Under the pieces are notes generated by a model. That model was not told where the DNA came from. It worked only from the letters and a program-made list of their open reading frames with translations, and did no database searches. A stretch of DNA of 53,004 nt from Streptosporangiaceae bacterium. Lineage in GTDB: Bacteria > Actinomycetota > Actinomycetes > Streptosporangiales > Streptosporangiaceae. The stretch lies in contig JASHUG010000460.1 in the NCBI GenBank assembly GCA_030040155.1, forward strand, positions 1 to 53,004, written 5' to 3'. The position numbers and the translations under genes are program-made. Of this stretch, positions 1 to 9,833 are shown piece by piece; position 1 is the first letter of the stretch; every line of letters starts with the position of its first letter.

Positions 1-308
1 ACGAACTTCTTGCGCTTGATCAGTTCGGTTACGATCACGTCAATCTGCGGGTGCATGAGCGGCTCGCCGCCGGCGATTGACACCATCGGGGCGCCGCATT
101 CCTCGACCGCGGCGATCGCCTGCTCGACTGGCATCCGCTGCTTCAGCAAGCTCGCGGGCTGCTGGATCTTCCCGCATCCGGCGCACTTGAGATTGCAGGC
201 GAACAGCGGCTCAAGCTCGACAAGCAGGGGGAACTTGTCCTTGCGTGTCAGCTTCTGGCGCATCAGGTAGCTCGCTACCCGCATGCTCTGCCGCAGTGGC
301 ATCGCCAC
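1..308 (-). CDS. hpnH: Hopanoid biosynthesis radical SAM protein HpnH, N-terminal part (runs off window)
   Basis: Reverse-strand translation VAMPLRQSMRVASYLMRQKLTRKDKFPLLVELEPLFACNLKCAGCGKIQQPA...GGEPLMHPQID; CNLKCAGCGK radical SAM motif; GGAGG RBS upstream of the GTG/ATG. Confidence 0.9.
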   Translation of the reverse strand, partial: MAMPLRQSMRVASYLMRQKLTRKDKFPLLVELEPLFACNLKCAGCGKIQQPASLLKQRMPVEQAIAAVEECGAPMVSIAGGEPLMHPQIDVIVTELIKRKKF

Positions 309-310
309 GA

Positions 311-1843
311 TTACCGCACCTCCTTCGGAAGGCCGAACTGCAACGTTTCGGCCGTCACTGCTACCTCGCTGATCTCGGTCGGGCCGAGCCCGGACAGGGC
401 TCGGGTGATCTGCCCGACCACGGCCGCGGGCGCTGACGCCCCGGCCGTTATGCCGACGGTGCTGGCTCCGGAGAGCCAGCCAAGCTCGATGTCTTCTGGC
501 CCGTCTACCAGGTACGCGGCGCGGGCGCCGGAGCGCAGCGCCGTCTCCACCAGGCGCTGAGAGTTGGATGAGTTGACCGAGCCCGCGACGAGGACGAGGT
601 CGCACTCCGCCGCGATGGCCCGTACCGCCTGCTGCCGGTTGGTGGTCGCGTAGCAGATGTCGTCGCTGCCAGGGCCGGTCGCCGCCGGGAACCGCTCTTT
701 CAGCGCGTCGACCATGCCGGCGGCCTCGTCGACCGACAGCGTTGTCTGCATCAGGTAGGCGACCTTCGCTGGATCGGCCGGGCGCAGTTTCGGCACATCG
801 CCCGGCGTCTGCACCAGCACGGTCGACGACGGAGCCTCGCCGAGCGTGCCCTCGACTTCCTCGTGCCCCTCGTGCCCGATCAGCGCGACCAGATAGCCCT
901 CCCCGGCAAACCGGCGCGCTTCCGCGTGCACCTTGGCTACCAGCGGGCAGGTCGCGTCGATGGCCAGGAGCCGGCGCTTGGTTGCCTCCTGCCGCACCTC
1001 GGGCGAGACGCCGTGCGCGGAGAACACCACCGTGGCCCCGTCGGGCACCTCGCTGAGCTCGTCGACGAAGATCGCGCCGCGCGCGGCCAGGTCCGCCACG
1101 ACCTTGGCGTTATGCACGATCTGCTTGCGCACGTAGACCGGGGCGCCGCGGGTGTCGAGTGCCCGCTCGACGATCTCGATGGCCCGCTCAACCCCGGCGC
1201 AGAACGAGCGCGGGCTGGCCAGTACGATCTTCCGCGGCCCGCACGCGGCGGCCCACCTGGTCAGGGCCGGGGCGGCAAGCCGCAGCGACCGGAGGGCTCG
1301 GATGCCGCCGGAGATGATGTGCGGTCCGACCACCGAGTGCTCGGGCGTGTCGGATATCGCCCGGACCACGACCGCCGGCCTCCCGCCGGCGCCAGCAAGC
1401 AGCGGCGCGGACTCCATGTCGACCGCGATCGCCCCGCCTGCCGCTGCGGCCGCATGCTGGCCCGGCTTCAGCAGGTGGTCGACCGTGCTGATCGGCCCGA
1501 CGCGGGCCGGCAGCCCGGACCTGCGTAGCTCGCCGGCCAGCAGCGACGCCGACGGACAGGCGATGGTCGTGACACCGTCGCTCACCTGCGAGGCGACCAC
1601 GATCTCGCCCGTTCGCAGGTCGCTGGTCAGGGCGCCGCCGACGCCGGCGACAGCCAGCATGTCGGGCGCGGATGCCGCGACCCTGGCCGCCGTGGCGGCC
1701 GCGCGGGCCGGGCCGTAGCCTGCCCGCACCACGCGGACTCCGCCGGGCACGGGTGCACCGCCGGTGCCGTCGAGCCCGCGCCGCACCGCGCTGGCCTCGA
1801 TCGCCAGCGGCGCGCACACGGTCAGGCCTGTCGGTTCGCTCAT
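311..1843 (-). CDS. Fusion: HpnG-like phosphorylase/nucleosidase domain + IspH (4-hydroxy-3-methylbut-2-enyl diphosphate reductase)
   Basis: 510 aa; N-terminal PNP/UDP-phosphorylase-like region ([22 protein letters not shown]...VDMESAPLL), C-terminal IspH with its cysteine motifs ([34 protein letters not shown]) and NSSNS. Confidence 0.9.
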   Translation of the reverse strand: MSEPTGLTVCAPLAIEASAVRRGLDGTGGAPVPGGVRVVRAGYGPARAAATAARVAASAPDMLAVAGVGGALTSDLRTGEIVVASQVSDGVTTIACPSASLLAGELRRSGLPARVGPISTVDHLLKPGQHAAAAAGGAIAVDMESAPLLAGAGGRPAVVVRAISDTPEHSVVGPHIISGGIRALRSLRLAAPALTRWAAACGPRKIVLASPRSFCAGVERAIEIVERALDTRGAPVYVRKQIVHNAKVVADLAARGAIFVDELSEVPDGATVVFSAHGVSPEVRQEATKRRLLAIDATCPLVAKVHAEARRFAGEGYLVALIGHEGHEEVEGTLGEAPSSTVLVQTPGDVPKLRPADPAKVAYLMQTTLSVDEAAGMVDALKERFPAATGPGSDDICYATTNRQQAVRAIAAECDLVLVAGSVNSSNSQRLVETALRSGARAAYLVDGPEDIELGWLSGASTVGITAGASAPAAVVGQITRALSGLGPTEISEVAVTAETLQFGLPKEVR

Positions 1844-3825
1844 AGTGCCTGCGCCTTCACGTACCGGCCGAGCGCGCTGACCGGGAAGACCACGCGGTAC
1901 AGGTGGTAGTTGATGTAGAAATCGCCGGGGAAACCGGTGCCGGTGAATTGCGGTTCATCCCAGCCGCCGTCCGCTCGCTGGGTCGCTGTCAGCCAGGCGA
2001 CGCCGCGGTCGGCTGCCCGCATCGCGTCCTCGCCGCCTGCCGCGATCAGCGCCAGCAGTGCCCACGCGGTCTGCGAGGCGGTCGACTCCCCCCGGCCCGA
2101 CCAGGCCGGATCGGTGTAGGACCGCAGGTCCTCGCCCCAGCCGCCATCGGGGTTCTGGTGGCTGATCAGCCAGCTGACCGCGCGCCTGATCGGCGGCTTG
2201 CCCGGCAGCACTCCCGCGGCGATCAGGGCCGGCACGACCGCGCCGGTCCCGTACACGTAGTTGGCGCCCCAGCGGCCGAACCACGACCCGTCGGCCTCCT
2301 GTGCGCGCAGTAGCCAGGTCACGCCGCGCCGGACCGCGGCGGAGCCGCCCAGCCCCTCGGCGCACAGCGCCTCGACCGTGTGCGCCGTGACGTCGGCTGA
2401 CGGCGGGTCTATGACCTCGCCGAAGTCGCAGAACGGCAGCCTGGTCACCAGCGTGGACGTGTTGTCCGCGTCGAACGCGGCCCAGCCGCCATCGCGCGAC
2501 TGCATGCCCTTGAGCCAGCCGAGGCCCCTGGCGACGGCGGCGGCCGTGTCGCGGGCGGGTTCTGGCGGCAGGGCGACGCGCCGCAACGCCAGCAGCACCT
2601 CGGCCGTGTCATCGACGTCCGGGTAACCGTCGTTGTCGAATTCGAACGCCCAGCCAGAGGGCTCAATCCCTGGCCTGCGCACCTGCCAGTCGCCCGGGCC
2701 GCGGATCTCCTCGGCGAGCAGCCACCGCGCCGCCGACACCAGCGCCGGGTCGTCGGCCGCAACCCCCGCGTCGGCGAGCGCGACCATAGCCAGCGCGGTA
2801 TCCCAAACCGGCGACTGGCACGCTTCCAGCCGGCGCACCTGGCCATCCGCCCCGTCCTCGATGATCGTGAACCGGTCCAGCCCGGCCAGGCCGAGCTTGA
2901 TGACCGGATGCTCGAGCCCGTATCCGAGCAGGTGCAGCGCGATCAGCGAGTAAACCCACGGCGGCTGGATGCCGCCCCAGCAGCCGTCTTGCTCTTGCCT
3001 GGCGATGATCCAGTCAGCGCAGCGGCGCATGGCCGCGGCTCGTGCCTTCCCGGCCAGGGCCAGGGGCCGGATGTAACGCTCGTAGCCGTGCAGGGCCTTG
3101 TCGAGGCCGCGGAAGGCGGCGCGCCAGGGGTCATGCGGCGCCGGGCGCCGGCCGCCAGCGTCCGGCTCGGCCTGCCCATGCAGCTCGGGCAGGCTGAACG
3201 GCAGCCGGCGGACCGGCCGCAGCGAGCAGACGACGGTCAGGGGCACTATCGTCTGCCGGGCCCAGCAGGCCCAGTCGTAGACGTTCAGCGGGAACCAGGA
3301 CGGAAAGTAGATCAACTCCGGCGGCATGACCGGGAGCTGCGCCCACGGCCACTCGCCGAACAGGGCCAGCCAGATGCGGGTGAAGACGCGGGTCGCCTCG
3401 ATGCCACCCTGCGCCCTGATCCAGCCCGCGGCCTGGCTCATGTGGGGCGCCGCTGGCTGATGGCCGGCCAGCCGGAGCGCGACGTAGGCCTCGACGGTCG
3501 TGGACAGGTTGGCCGGGCCACCGCGGAAGTTCGCCCAGGTCCCGTCGGCCCGCTGCTGAGAGGCGATCCAGCGCGCTGCGGCTGCGGTCTCCTGGTCCGT
3601 GCGGATACCGAGGAACTCGCGCAGCAGCAGGTCCTCGGCGTCCATTGTGACGTTCGTCTCGAGCTCGCCCTGCCACCAGCCGCGGGCGTCCTGCAGCCCG
3701 GTGAGGTACCGGGCAGCAAGGTCGAGCGACCGCCGCGCCGCCGAGGCCGCAGACGACTCGAGGTCGTCGGCCAGGATCGGTCCGGCCTGCGCCTGTCCCG
3801 GCATCACGTCAGGCGTGGTCACCAT
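1840..3825 (-). CDS. shc: Squalene-hopene cyclase
   Basis: DVDDTAEV (DXDD) motif and repeated QW motifs ([39 protein letters not shown]); start taken at [10 protein letters not shown], trimmed from ORF 1840..4263. Confidence 0.95.
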   Translation of the reverse strand: MVTTPDVMPGQAQAGPILADDLESSAASAARRSLDLAARYLTGLQDARGWWQGELETNVTMDAEDLLLREFLGIRTDQETAAAARWIASQQRADGTWANFRGGPANLSTTVEAYVALRLAGHQPAAPHMSQAAGWIRAQGGIEATRVFTRIWLALFGEWPWAQLPVMPPELIYFPSWFPLNVYDWACWARQTIVPLTVVCSLRPVRRLPFSLPELHGQAEPDAGGRRPAPHDPWRAAFRGLDKALHGYERYIRPLALAGKARAAAMRRCADWIIARQEQDGCWGGIQPPWVYSLIALHLLGYGLEHPVIKLGLAGLDRFTIIEDGADGQVRRLEACQSPVWDTALAMVALADAGVAADDPALVSAARWLLAEEIRGPGDWQVRRPGIEPSGWAFEFDNDGYPDVDDTAEVLLALRRVALPPEPARDTAAAVARGLGWLKGMQSRDGGWAAFDADNTSTLVTRLPFCDFGEVIDPPSADVTAHTVEALCAEGLGGSAAVRRGVTWLLRAQEADGSWFGRWGANYVYGTGAVVPALIAAGVLPGKPPIRRAVSWLISHQNPDGGWGEDLRSYTDPAWSGRGESTASQTAWALLALIAAGGEDAMRAADRGVAWLTATQRADGGWDEPQFTGTGFPGDFYINYHLYRVVFPVSALGRYVKAQAL

Positions 3826-4832
3826 GTACGCGCCGTGATGAACTCGGCTATCGCGGCGAACTCGGCCCGCACGTCGTCTGGCATCTCCGCCTGCTCCAGC
3901 GACTCGAACGCGGACGCGAGCGCGGAGTCGGCGATGGCCTCGGTCCGCTCCTTGCCGCCGGCTGCCTCGACCAGGCTGGCCGCGCGCGCGACCTCGTCCT
4001 CGGTCAGCTCCCCCGGCCTGGCCAGCAGCGCCGCCAGCGCGGATCCGGCTTCGGTGCCGCTGGCCAGCGCGGTCACGATCGGCATCGACTTCTTCCTGGC
4101 GCGCACGTCCGAGCCGACCGGCTTGCCCGTGACCTCGGGCGCCCCCCAGATGCCGAGCAGGTCGTCGGTCATCTGGAAGGCCAGGCCGGCGTTGGCGCCG
4201 AAGGCGGCCAAGCCCATGGCCAGGGTGGCGGGCGCGCCCACGTGCACGGCGCCGATGCTGCACGCGCAGGCCATCAGCGCGGCCGTCTTGTCCCCGGCCA
4301 TATCGAGGCAGTCGGCGACCTGGACGTCATCTCGCCGCTCGAACGCCAGGTCAGCGCCCTGTCCGGCGATCAGCCGCTGCACCGCCGCGGACAGGCAGCG
4401 CGCCGCCCAGATGCCGTAGGGCGGCCGCTCAAGCAGCAGGTCCTCGGCCAGCACCAGCAGCGCGTCTCCGGCCAGTATCGCCCCGCCGATCCCGAATACG
4501 GTCCAGGCCGTCGGCCGGTGCCGGCGCTCGGTGTCGCCGTCCATGATGTCGTCGTGCAGCAGCGAGAAGTTGTGGACCAACTCGACCGCAGCCGCGGCGG
4601 GTACTGCAGCCTCCGGCTTGGAACCGGCCGCCCGCGCAGACAGCAGCGCAAGAGCCGGGCGCAGCGCCTTGCCAGACCCGCTGCGCGTCGGCCGGCCGTC
4701 GGCGTCGGCCAGCCCAAGGTGATAGGCGGCGACGATCCGGACGTCGGCGCTCAGCCGGTTCACGGCCTCCTCGATCGCGGGCCCGACAAGGTCACGGGCA
4801 ACCTGGACCCCGGCTGGCATCGTCACCGTCAT
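3819..4832 (-). CDS. Polyprenyl (isoprenyl) diphosphate synthase of the hopanoid cluster
   Basis: Aspartate-rich motifs DDIMDGDTERRHR and QMTDDLLGIWG; position between shc and hpnE. Confidence 0.92.
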   Translation of the reverse strand: MTVTMPAGVQVARDLVGPAIEEAVNRLSADVRIVAAYHLGLADADGRPTRSGSGKALRPALALLSARAAGSKPEAAVPAAAAVELVHNFSLLHDDIMDGDTERRHRPTAWTVFGIGGAILAGDALLVLAEDLLLERPPYGIWAARCLSAAVQRLIAGQGADLAFERRDDVQVADCLDMAGDKTAALMACACSIGAVHVGAPATLAMGLAAFGANAGLAFQMTDDLLGIWGAPEVTGKPVGSDVRARKKSMPIVTALASGTEAGSALAALLARPGELTEDEVARAASLVEAAGGKERTEAIADSALASAFESLEQAEMPDDVRAEFAAIAEFITARTW

Positions 4833-6343
4833 GACGCACCTGTCCCGGCCGGGTCCAGGTCCGCCGGCCGGGCCGTCGGCGGCAGCCAGGCCAGCTCGCG
4901 AATCAGCTCCTGTGCGGCGTTATGACCGCTTCGCACGGCACCCTCCATAGTGTCCGGCCAGCCGGTGTCGGTCCACGAACCGGCCAGCACAAGTCCCGGC
5001 ACCGAGGTCGCGGCGCCGGGTCGCAGCGCGCCACTGCCGGGCGCCTGGCGGAACGTCGCCCGACGCTCCCTGGTGACGAAGAAATCGGTGACGTCCGCTC
5101 CGGCCGCGGCCGGGAACAGCCGCTCCAAGGCGGGCAGGAATTCGTCCCGCAACTTGGCCGCCGGCACGTCCACGTAGTCGTCAGCAGCCGACAGGGATAC
5201 CGCCAGGTACTGGCCGGCCTCCAGGCCAGCGTTCCTGGTCTTGTCGAATACCCACTGGACGGGCGAGTCCACGGCAGCCGCGAACGGCAGGTCCGTGACC
5301 CGCCTGTCGTACACCACGTGCACATTCACGATCGGCGAGTAGCCGAGGCGGTCCCAGCCGGAGGCCTGGGCAACCTTGGCAGCGGCGCCGAGCCTGGCGG
5401 CCTGGCCGGGCGGCACCGCGAGCACCACGACATCCGCCACCACGCAGTCGCCGACGCCCTCCCGGCCGGCGTCGTCCTGCCGGGGCTCATCCAGGCCGGG
5501 CTCATCCAGGCCGGGCTCATCCTGGGCCGCACCATCCTGGGCCGCACCATCCTGGGCGGCACCGCCCTGAGCGCTGGCACGGCCCGAGGTCAGGTCGACC
5601 CGGAACCCGCCGTCGGCCATCGGCTGGACGCTGGCGACCCTGGCCGAAAGCCGGATCCGCACGCCGAGCCTGGTTAGCAGGGCGGCCGCCGCCGTTCCGT
5701 GCAGGTGGCTGAGCGGCACGGACGCTATCCCGATGTCCGCGGCATCGTTACGGCCAAGCAAAGCCGTCTTGATCACCGTGGCCGCGAGCGGCACGCTGGC
5801 CTCGTCGCCGGCGATGTTCAGCGCGGAGACGATGAACAAGTCCCAGAGCCGGCGCCGGGCGCTCTCACCCTGGCCGCGCGCGGCCAGCCAATCGCCCAGC
5901 CGCTCGCCGTCAAGGCCGGCATCACCGGGATCTGCGCGCCTGAACGCGAGGGCCGCGCGGGCGACGCGCGCTCGCTCGGGCAGCGACAACAGCGGATAGC
6001 GAGCCAGCGCGCCGGCCAGGTGCAGCGGGCTCGGCAGCGCGGTCCGGCGGAGCCTGGCCCGGCGGACGGGAGACAGCACGGTGACGTCGAAGCGGTCCTG
6101 GATCGTCACCGACCCGGCGGCGCCGAGCCTGGCCAGCAGGCTCTGGTACGAGTCACAGCAGCGCAGGAACACGTGCTGACCGGTGTCGACCATCAGCGTG
6201 CCGCGCGAGAACGAGGACGCGGAGCCGCCCAGCCACGGGCGAGATTCGAGCAGGGTGACGTCAAGGCCAGCGTCACGCAGCGCGACCGCCGCCGTGACTC
6301 CGGCCAGTCCGCCGCCGACGACCACGACCTGCCGGGCGGTCAC
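4829..6343 (-). CDS. hpnE: Hydroxysqualene dehydroxylase HpnE (FAD-dependent)
   Basis: N-terminal VVVGGGLAGVTAAVALRDAGLDVTLLESRPWLGG FAD motif; hpnCDE synteny; 4-nt ATGA overlap with the next gene. Confidence 0.9.
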   Translation of the reverse strand: MTARQVVVVGGGLAGVTAAVALRDAGLDVTLLESRPWLGGSASSFSRGTLMVDTGQHVFLRCCDSYQSLLARLGAAGSVTIQDRFDVTVLSPVRRARLRRTALPSPLHLAGALARYPLLSLPERARVARAALAFRRADPGDAGLDGERLGDWLAARGQGESARRRLWDLFIVSALNIAGDEASVPLAATVIKTALLGRNDAADIGIASVPLSHLHGTAAAALLTRLGVRIRLSARVASVQPMADGGFRVDLTSGRASAQGGAAQDGAAQDGAAQDEPGLDEPGLDEPRQDDAGREGVGDCVVADVVVLAVPPGQAARLGAAAKVAQASGWDRLGYSPIVNVHVVYDRRVTDLPFAAAVDSPVQWVFDKTRNAGLEAGQYLAVSLSAADDYVDVPAAKLRDEFLPALERLFPAAAGADVTDFFVTRERRATFRQAPGSGALRPGAATSVPGLVLAGSWTDTGWPDTMEGAVRSGHNAAQELIRELAWLPPTARPADLDPAGTGAS

Positions 6344-7362
6344 GGGGCATCCCCTGGCGCTGATTGCTGGGTAGCCCCGGCTTGCCGGTCTTGGCCCTGG
6401 CCCGGCCGGCCCGCGCGGGTCAGGGCGCCTCGGCCATCAAGCGCGGGCCTGGACCTGCCGGACAGGCGGCCCAAGCCGGCCAGTGCCCGGACCGCGATCA
6501 TCGCCTTCTCCCCCGCCGGCAGTGACATCCGCTTGTGCAGGGCTACCTGCGGCCGCGCGGAGATGTGCTCGAGCAGGCGCCGGTAGATGCCCGCCATCGC
6601 CCCCGTGCAAGCCGCGCTGCGCCGGTCAAGCATCGGCAGCAGCCGCAGCCCGTTGGCATACCATTCCCTCGCCCGATCGGCCTCGAACCGCATCAGCTCT
6701 GCCATCGGGCCGTCGATTACGCCCTGATCGCCCGTATGGGCCTGGTCCGCGGGCGTCAGGGTGCAGCCGAACCTGGCCAGATCCTCGGCGGGCAGGTAGA
6801 CCCGGCCGTTGCCCAGGTCCTCGCGGATGTCGCGCAGGATGTTCGTCAACTGCAGGGCCACGCCGAGTGCGTCGGCTAGTGCGGAGGCGCTCTCCAGGTC
6901 CGCGCTGCCGAACACCCCGAGTGACAGCCGACCGATCGATCCGGCCACGCACCGGCAGTAATGCTCGAGGCCTGCGAAGTCTGCATAGCTGACCCCGCGG
7001 ACATCGGCCTCGCAGCCGTCGATGAGCTCGCAGAACGCCGCAACCGGGACGGGGAACCGGCGCGCCGCATCCGCCAGCGCGACCAGCACCAGGTCGTCAT
7101 CGGGTGCGGTGCCGTCGGCCAGTGACGTGATGGCCGCCCGGGCCGTGCTCAGCGCGGCGATCCTCTCCGCGACAGGGAGGGTCCCGTCGCCGATGTCATC
7201 GATCCGGCGGGCCAGCGCGTAGACAGCCGAGAGCGCGCGTCGCTTGTCCGGCGGCAGCAGCGCTATCCCGTAGGCGAAGTTCTTCGCCTGCTGCCGGGTG
7301 ATCAGCTCGCAGTGCTGATAGGCGGCCCGGATGCGGGTCGCCTCGAGGGCGGCAGTGGTCAC
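6340..7362 (-). CDS. hpnD: Presqualene diphosphate synthase HpnD
   Basis: Squalene/phytoene synthase family: KNFAYGIALLPPDKRRALSAVYALARRIDDIGD, QLTNILRDIREDLGNGRVYLPAEDL. Confidence 0.9.
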   Translation of the reverse strand: MTTAALEATRIRAAYQHCELITRQQAKNFAYGIALLPPDKRRALSAVYALARRIDDIGDGTLPVAERIAALSTARAAITSLADGTAPDDDLVLVALADAARRFPVPVAAFCELIDGCEADVRGVSYADFAGLEHYCRCVAGSIGRLSLGVFGSADLESASALADALGVALQLTNILRDIREDLGNGRVYLPAEDLARFGCTLTPADQAHTGDQGVIDGPMAELMRFEADRAREWYANGLRLLPMLDRRSAACTGAMAGIYRRLLEHISARPQVALHKRMSLPAGEKAMIAVRALAGLGRLSGRSRPALDGRGALTRAGRPGQGQDRQAGATQQSAPGDAP

Positions 7363-7366
7363 CCGC

Positions 7367-8341
7367 TCACCTGGCCCGTACGTAGGTTGAGATCAGCTCC
7401 ACGGCCGTCCGGCCCTTACCAGGGCGCGGCGTCGCCGACAGGACGTCATACCCGGCGGTCGCGATCGCGGCGAGGGCGGCCCGGCCGCCAGCCACGTAGC
7501 CGGCCACTGCCAACCGGGCGGTGCCACCCAGCGCGCGCACCAGCGGAGCGCCGGCGTTCATCAGCGCACGCGTCCGGCCGACCTCGAACGCGATCAGCCG
7601 CCGAAGCTTGGGTCCGGCCGCGCTGACCAGCAGGTCCTCTTCGGTGCAGCCGTAGGCGCGCATGTCCTCGGCAGGCAGGTAGATCCGGCCGCCCCGCATG
7701 TCCTCGCCAACGTCCTGCAGGTGCTCGGCGAGTTGCAATGCCGTGCAGATGGAGTCGGACAGTTCGGCCCGCTGCGGCGAGTAAGCGCCGAAGACGTGCA
7801 GCACGATCCGCCCGACCGGGTTGGCCGAGAGCCGGCAGTAACCGACCAGATCGTCAAAGGTCTCGTAGCGGGTGATGGTCTGGTCCTGCACGTTGGCCTG
7901 GATCAGGTCGAGGAACAGCTGCATCGGAACCGCGCAGTCGGCTACGACCCCGGTGAGCCCGCGCACGGCGGCCTGCATCGGCCGGCCGCAGTCGCTGGTT
8001 CCCGTGCCGGCCTGGCTGTCAGTCGCGGATCGAGCCAACTCCCGGCCGGCGTACAGCCGGCTGACGTCCTGCGCCAGATCGGCGAGCAGGTCCAAGCGCT
8101 GGCCAGGCGGCGCCAGGTCGCCAGCATCGTCGGTCGTCCGCGCGAACGCGTAGACGGCCATGAGATGCCGCCGATACCTGGCAGGTAGCAGTCGCAGGGC
8201 GACAGGAAAGTTCTCGGCTCCCGCCTTCGCCGGTGCCTGTCGTCCGGCGTCGGTAAGCCAGGACTCCTGCGCGGCAAACTCGCCTGCCGCCCGGCGCGCT
8301 GCGGGCATAGCGGCAGCAGGGGCCGACCGGTCAGAAGTCAT
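7367..8341 (-). CDS. hpnC: Hydroxysqualene synthase HpnC
   Basis: ENFPVALRLLPARYRRHLMAVYAFARTTDDAGD, LAEHLQDVGEDMRGGRIYLPAEDM; start MTSDRSAP preceded by AGGGA (alternative start 8377). Confidence 0.88.
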   Translation of the reverse strand: MTSDRSAPAAAMPAARRAAGEFAAQESWLTDAGRQAPAKAGAENFPVALRLLPARYRRHLMAVYAFARTTDDAGDLAPPGQRLDLLADLAQDVSRLYAGRELARSATDSQAGTGTSDCGRPMQAAVRGLTGVVADCAVPMQLFLDLIQANVQDQTITRYETFDDLVGYCRLSANPVGRIVLHVFGAYSPQRAELSDSICTALQLAEHLQDVGEDMRGGRIYLPAEDMRAYGCTEEDLLVSAAGPKLRRLIAFEVGRTRALMNAGAPLVRALGGTARLAVAGYVAGGRAALAAIATAGYDVLSATPRPGKGRTAVELISTYVRAR

Positions 8342-8381
8342 GATCCCTATTTCGGCACGTTTCTTAATTGGATGCAAACAA

Positions 8382-8395
8382 TGACATGTGTGTCA
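8382..8395. promoter_or_regulatory. Candidate operator TGACA-TGTG-TGTCA between hpnC and the divergent TetR gene
   Basis: Perfect 5-bp arms with 4-nt spacer, 40 bp upstream of hpnC. Confidence 0.45.
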
Positions 8396-8594
8396 CCTGA
8401 TATGCGCGTCAGCTTTCCCCTTGAGCCGACAGCGTTCTACCCGGGGCAGATGCTGGCGAACCGCCCGGTTGGCACCGGAGAGTAACCGCAATTGACGCGC
8501 ACGGGGTCGAGATGCGGATGTTGTTCGCGCTTCCGGCGCGCGGAAATCGGGGTGCGCGTTGGCCGCCGAGCACACACAGGACTAGCCTGCGAAC

Positions 8595-9458
8595 ATGAGC
8601 CGGGATCCCAGGCTGGGCTCGCCAGGGCGAACTACCGCCGCCCCAGCCGCCAGCCAGCATGGCAGCCGCCAGCCAGCAGTCCGGCGTGACGCGCCGGCAG
8701 CGGTCGGCGCGCAGGGGCAGCCATCCATTGTTAAGCCCAGGTCGGAGGGGGTTCAAGCGACCGACGACCGCGCGGCGCCGGCTGACGAGAGCCGCGGCAA
8801 GGCAGTCGAAACAAGCCGTCCGCAGCGTCCGTCTCATGGCGGCGGCATCCCCGCGCAGCAGCGCGACCTGGGCTCGCAGGGCCGCGAGACGATCCGCCGG
8901 CTGCTCGATGCGGGGCTGGCCGAGTTCGAGGAAACTGGCTTGCAGGCCACCCGCGTCGAGGATATTGTCCGGCGCGCCAAGACGTCGCACGGTACCTTCT
9001 ATCTGTATTTCGCTAACAAGGACGACCTATTCCGGACCCTGCTGCGCGACGCCCTGCACGACATGGCGATCATCACCGACGAATTCCCGGTGGTCACTAG
9101 CAATGAAGCAGGACGCGCGGCGCTCCGCCGATGGGTTCAGCGATTTAGCGAGATTTATGCGGCGCACGCTACGGTGATTCGCATTCTTAGCCAAGCGGAA
9201 ATCGTCGGCGAAGAAGTTTTCGCTGACGGACTGCAGCTGCTTTTCCGGCTGTCGGAGTCGATAACGCAGGGGATGACGGCGGCCGAGAAGGCGCAGGGCA
9301 CGGCGGAGCCGACTCCGCACGCCGAGCTCACCGCGCTCGCCTGCCTGATGATGCTGGAGCGGGTCAACTACCTGCTCAGCGCCGTCGAGGTTCAGCTGCC
9401 CAGGGAAGAGATGAACGACCGGGTGGCCGCGATCATCTACGCCGCGTTCCGCTCCTAG
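8595..9458 (+). CDS. TetR/AcrR family regulator with long disordered N-terminal extension
   Basis: HTH RETIRRLLDAGLAEFEETGLQATRVEDIVRRAKTSHGTFYLYFANKDDLFRTLL; divergent from hpnC. Confidence 0.85.
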   Translation: MSRDPRLGSPGRTTAAPAASQHGSRQPAVRRDAPAAVGAQGQPSIVKPRSEGVQATDDRAAPADESRGKAVETSRPQRPSHGGGIPAQQRDLGSQGRETIRRLLDAGLAEFEETGLQATRVEDIVRRAKTSHGTFYLYFANKDDLFRTLLRDALHDMAIITDEFPVVTSNEAGRAALRRWVQRFSEIYAAHATVIRILSQAEIVGEEVFADGLQLLFRLSESITQGMTAAEKAQGTAEPTPHAELTALACLMMLERVNYLLSAVEVQLPREEMNDRVAAIIYAAFRS

Positions 9459-9711
9459 TGACGTCGGCTTGCCTACCGCCCGCACAATAGTCAGGCCCCG
9501 CAGCACGTCGCCGGGCTGTGCGCGGGCGCTACGCCTGCTCGGCTGCGCGCTGCAGCGACCAGGCCGGTGATTCCGCACCGTCATTGCTGAGCGCGATTCA
9601 CGGCCCGGATGCCGGCTGCCTTTCTCGTGCGCCCAGGCCATTTTCCATGTCGGGCGATCGGGATATCTGTCTCATCTAGCCCTGTTAGGTCACGCAGATA
9701 GCCGCGACGCG

Positions 9712-9726
9712 CACCCCCGCGGGGTG
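9712..9726. terminator. Possible hairpin terminator CACCCC-CGC-GGGGTG
   Basis: 6-bp GC stem with 3-nt loop between convergent genes. Confidence 0.35.
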
Positions 9727-9833
9727 AGCCCGCGATCGCCAGGGAGGCAACGCCTTCTTTGCCAGGGCTTTACAAATTCGCGGCCCGCGCTACCCAAGCC
9801 GGCGGGAGATTGCCACCGGCGGCGCTGCGGATC

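Noticed and set aside
3826-4263. N-terminal extension of the squalene-hopene cyclase ORF (MQHRRRARGRARH...)
   Set aside because: Out-of-frame reading of the polyprenyl synthase gene; the real start is [10 protein letters not shown] at 3825
2908-4419. 503-aa plus-strand ORF antisense to shc and polyprenyl synthase
   Set aside because: Arg/Gly/Pro-rich shadow ORF typical of high-GC DNA; opposite strand encodes well-conserved enzymes
4829-8341. Carotenoid biosynthesis (phytoene synthase/desaturase) interpretation
   Set aside because: Two squalene/phytoene synthase-like genes plus a FAD enzyme next to shc and hpnH fit HpnC/D/E hopanoid synteny better
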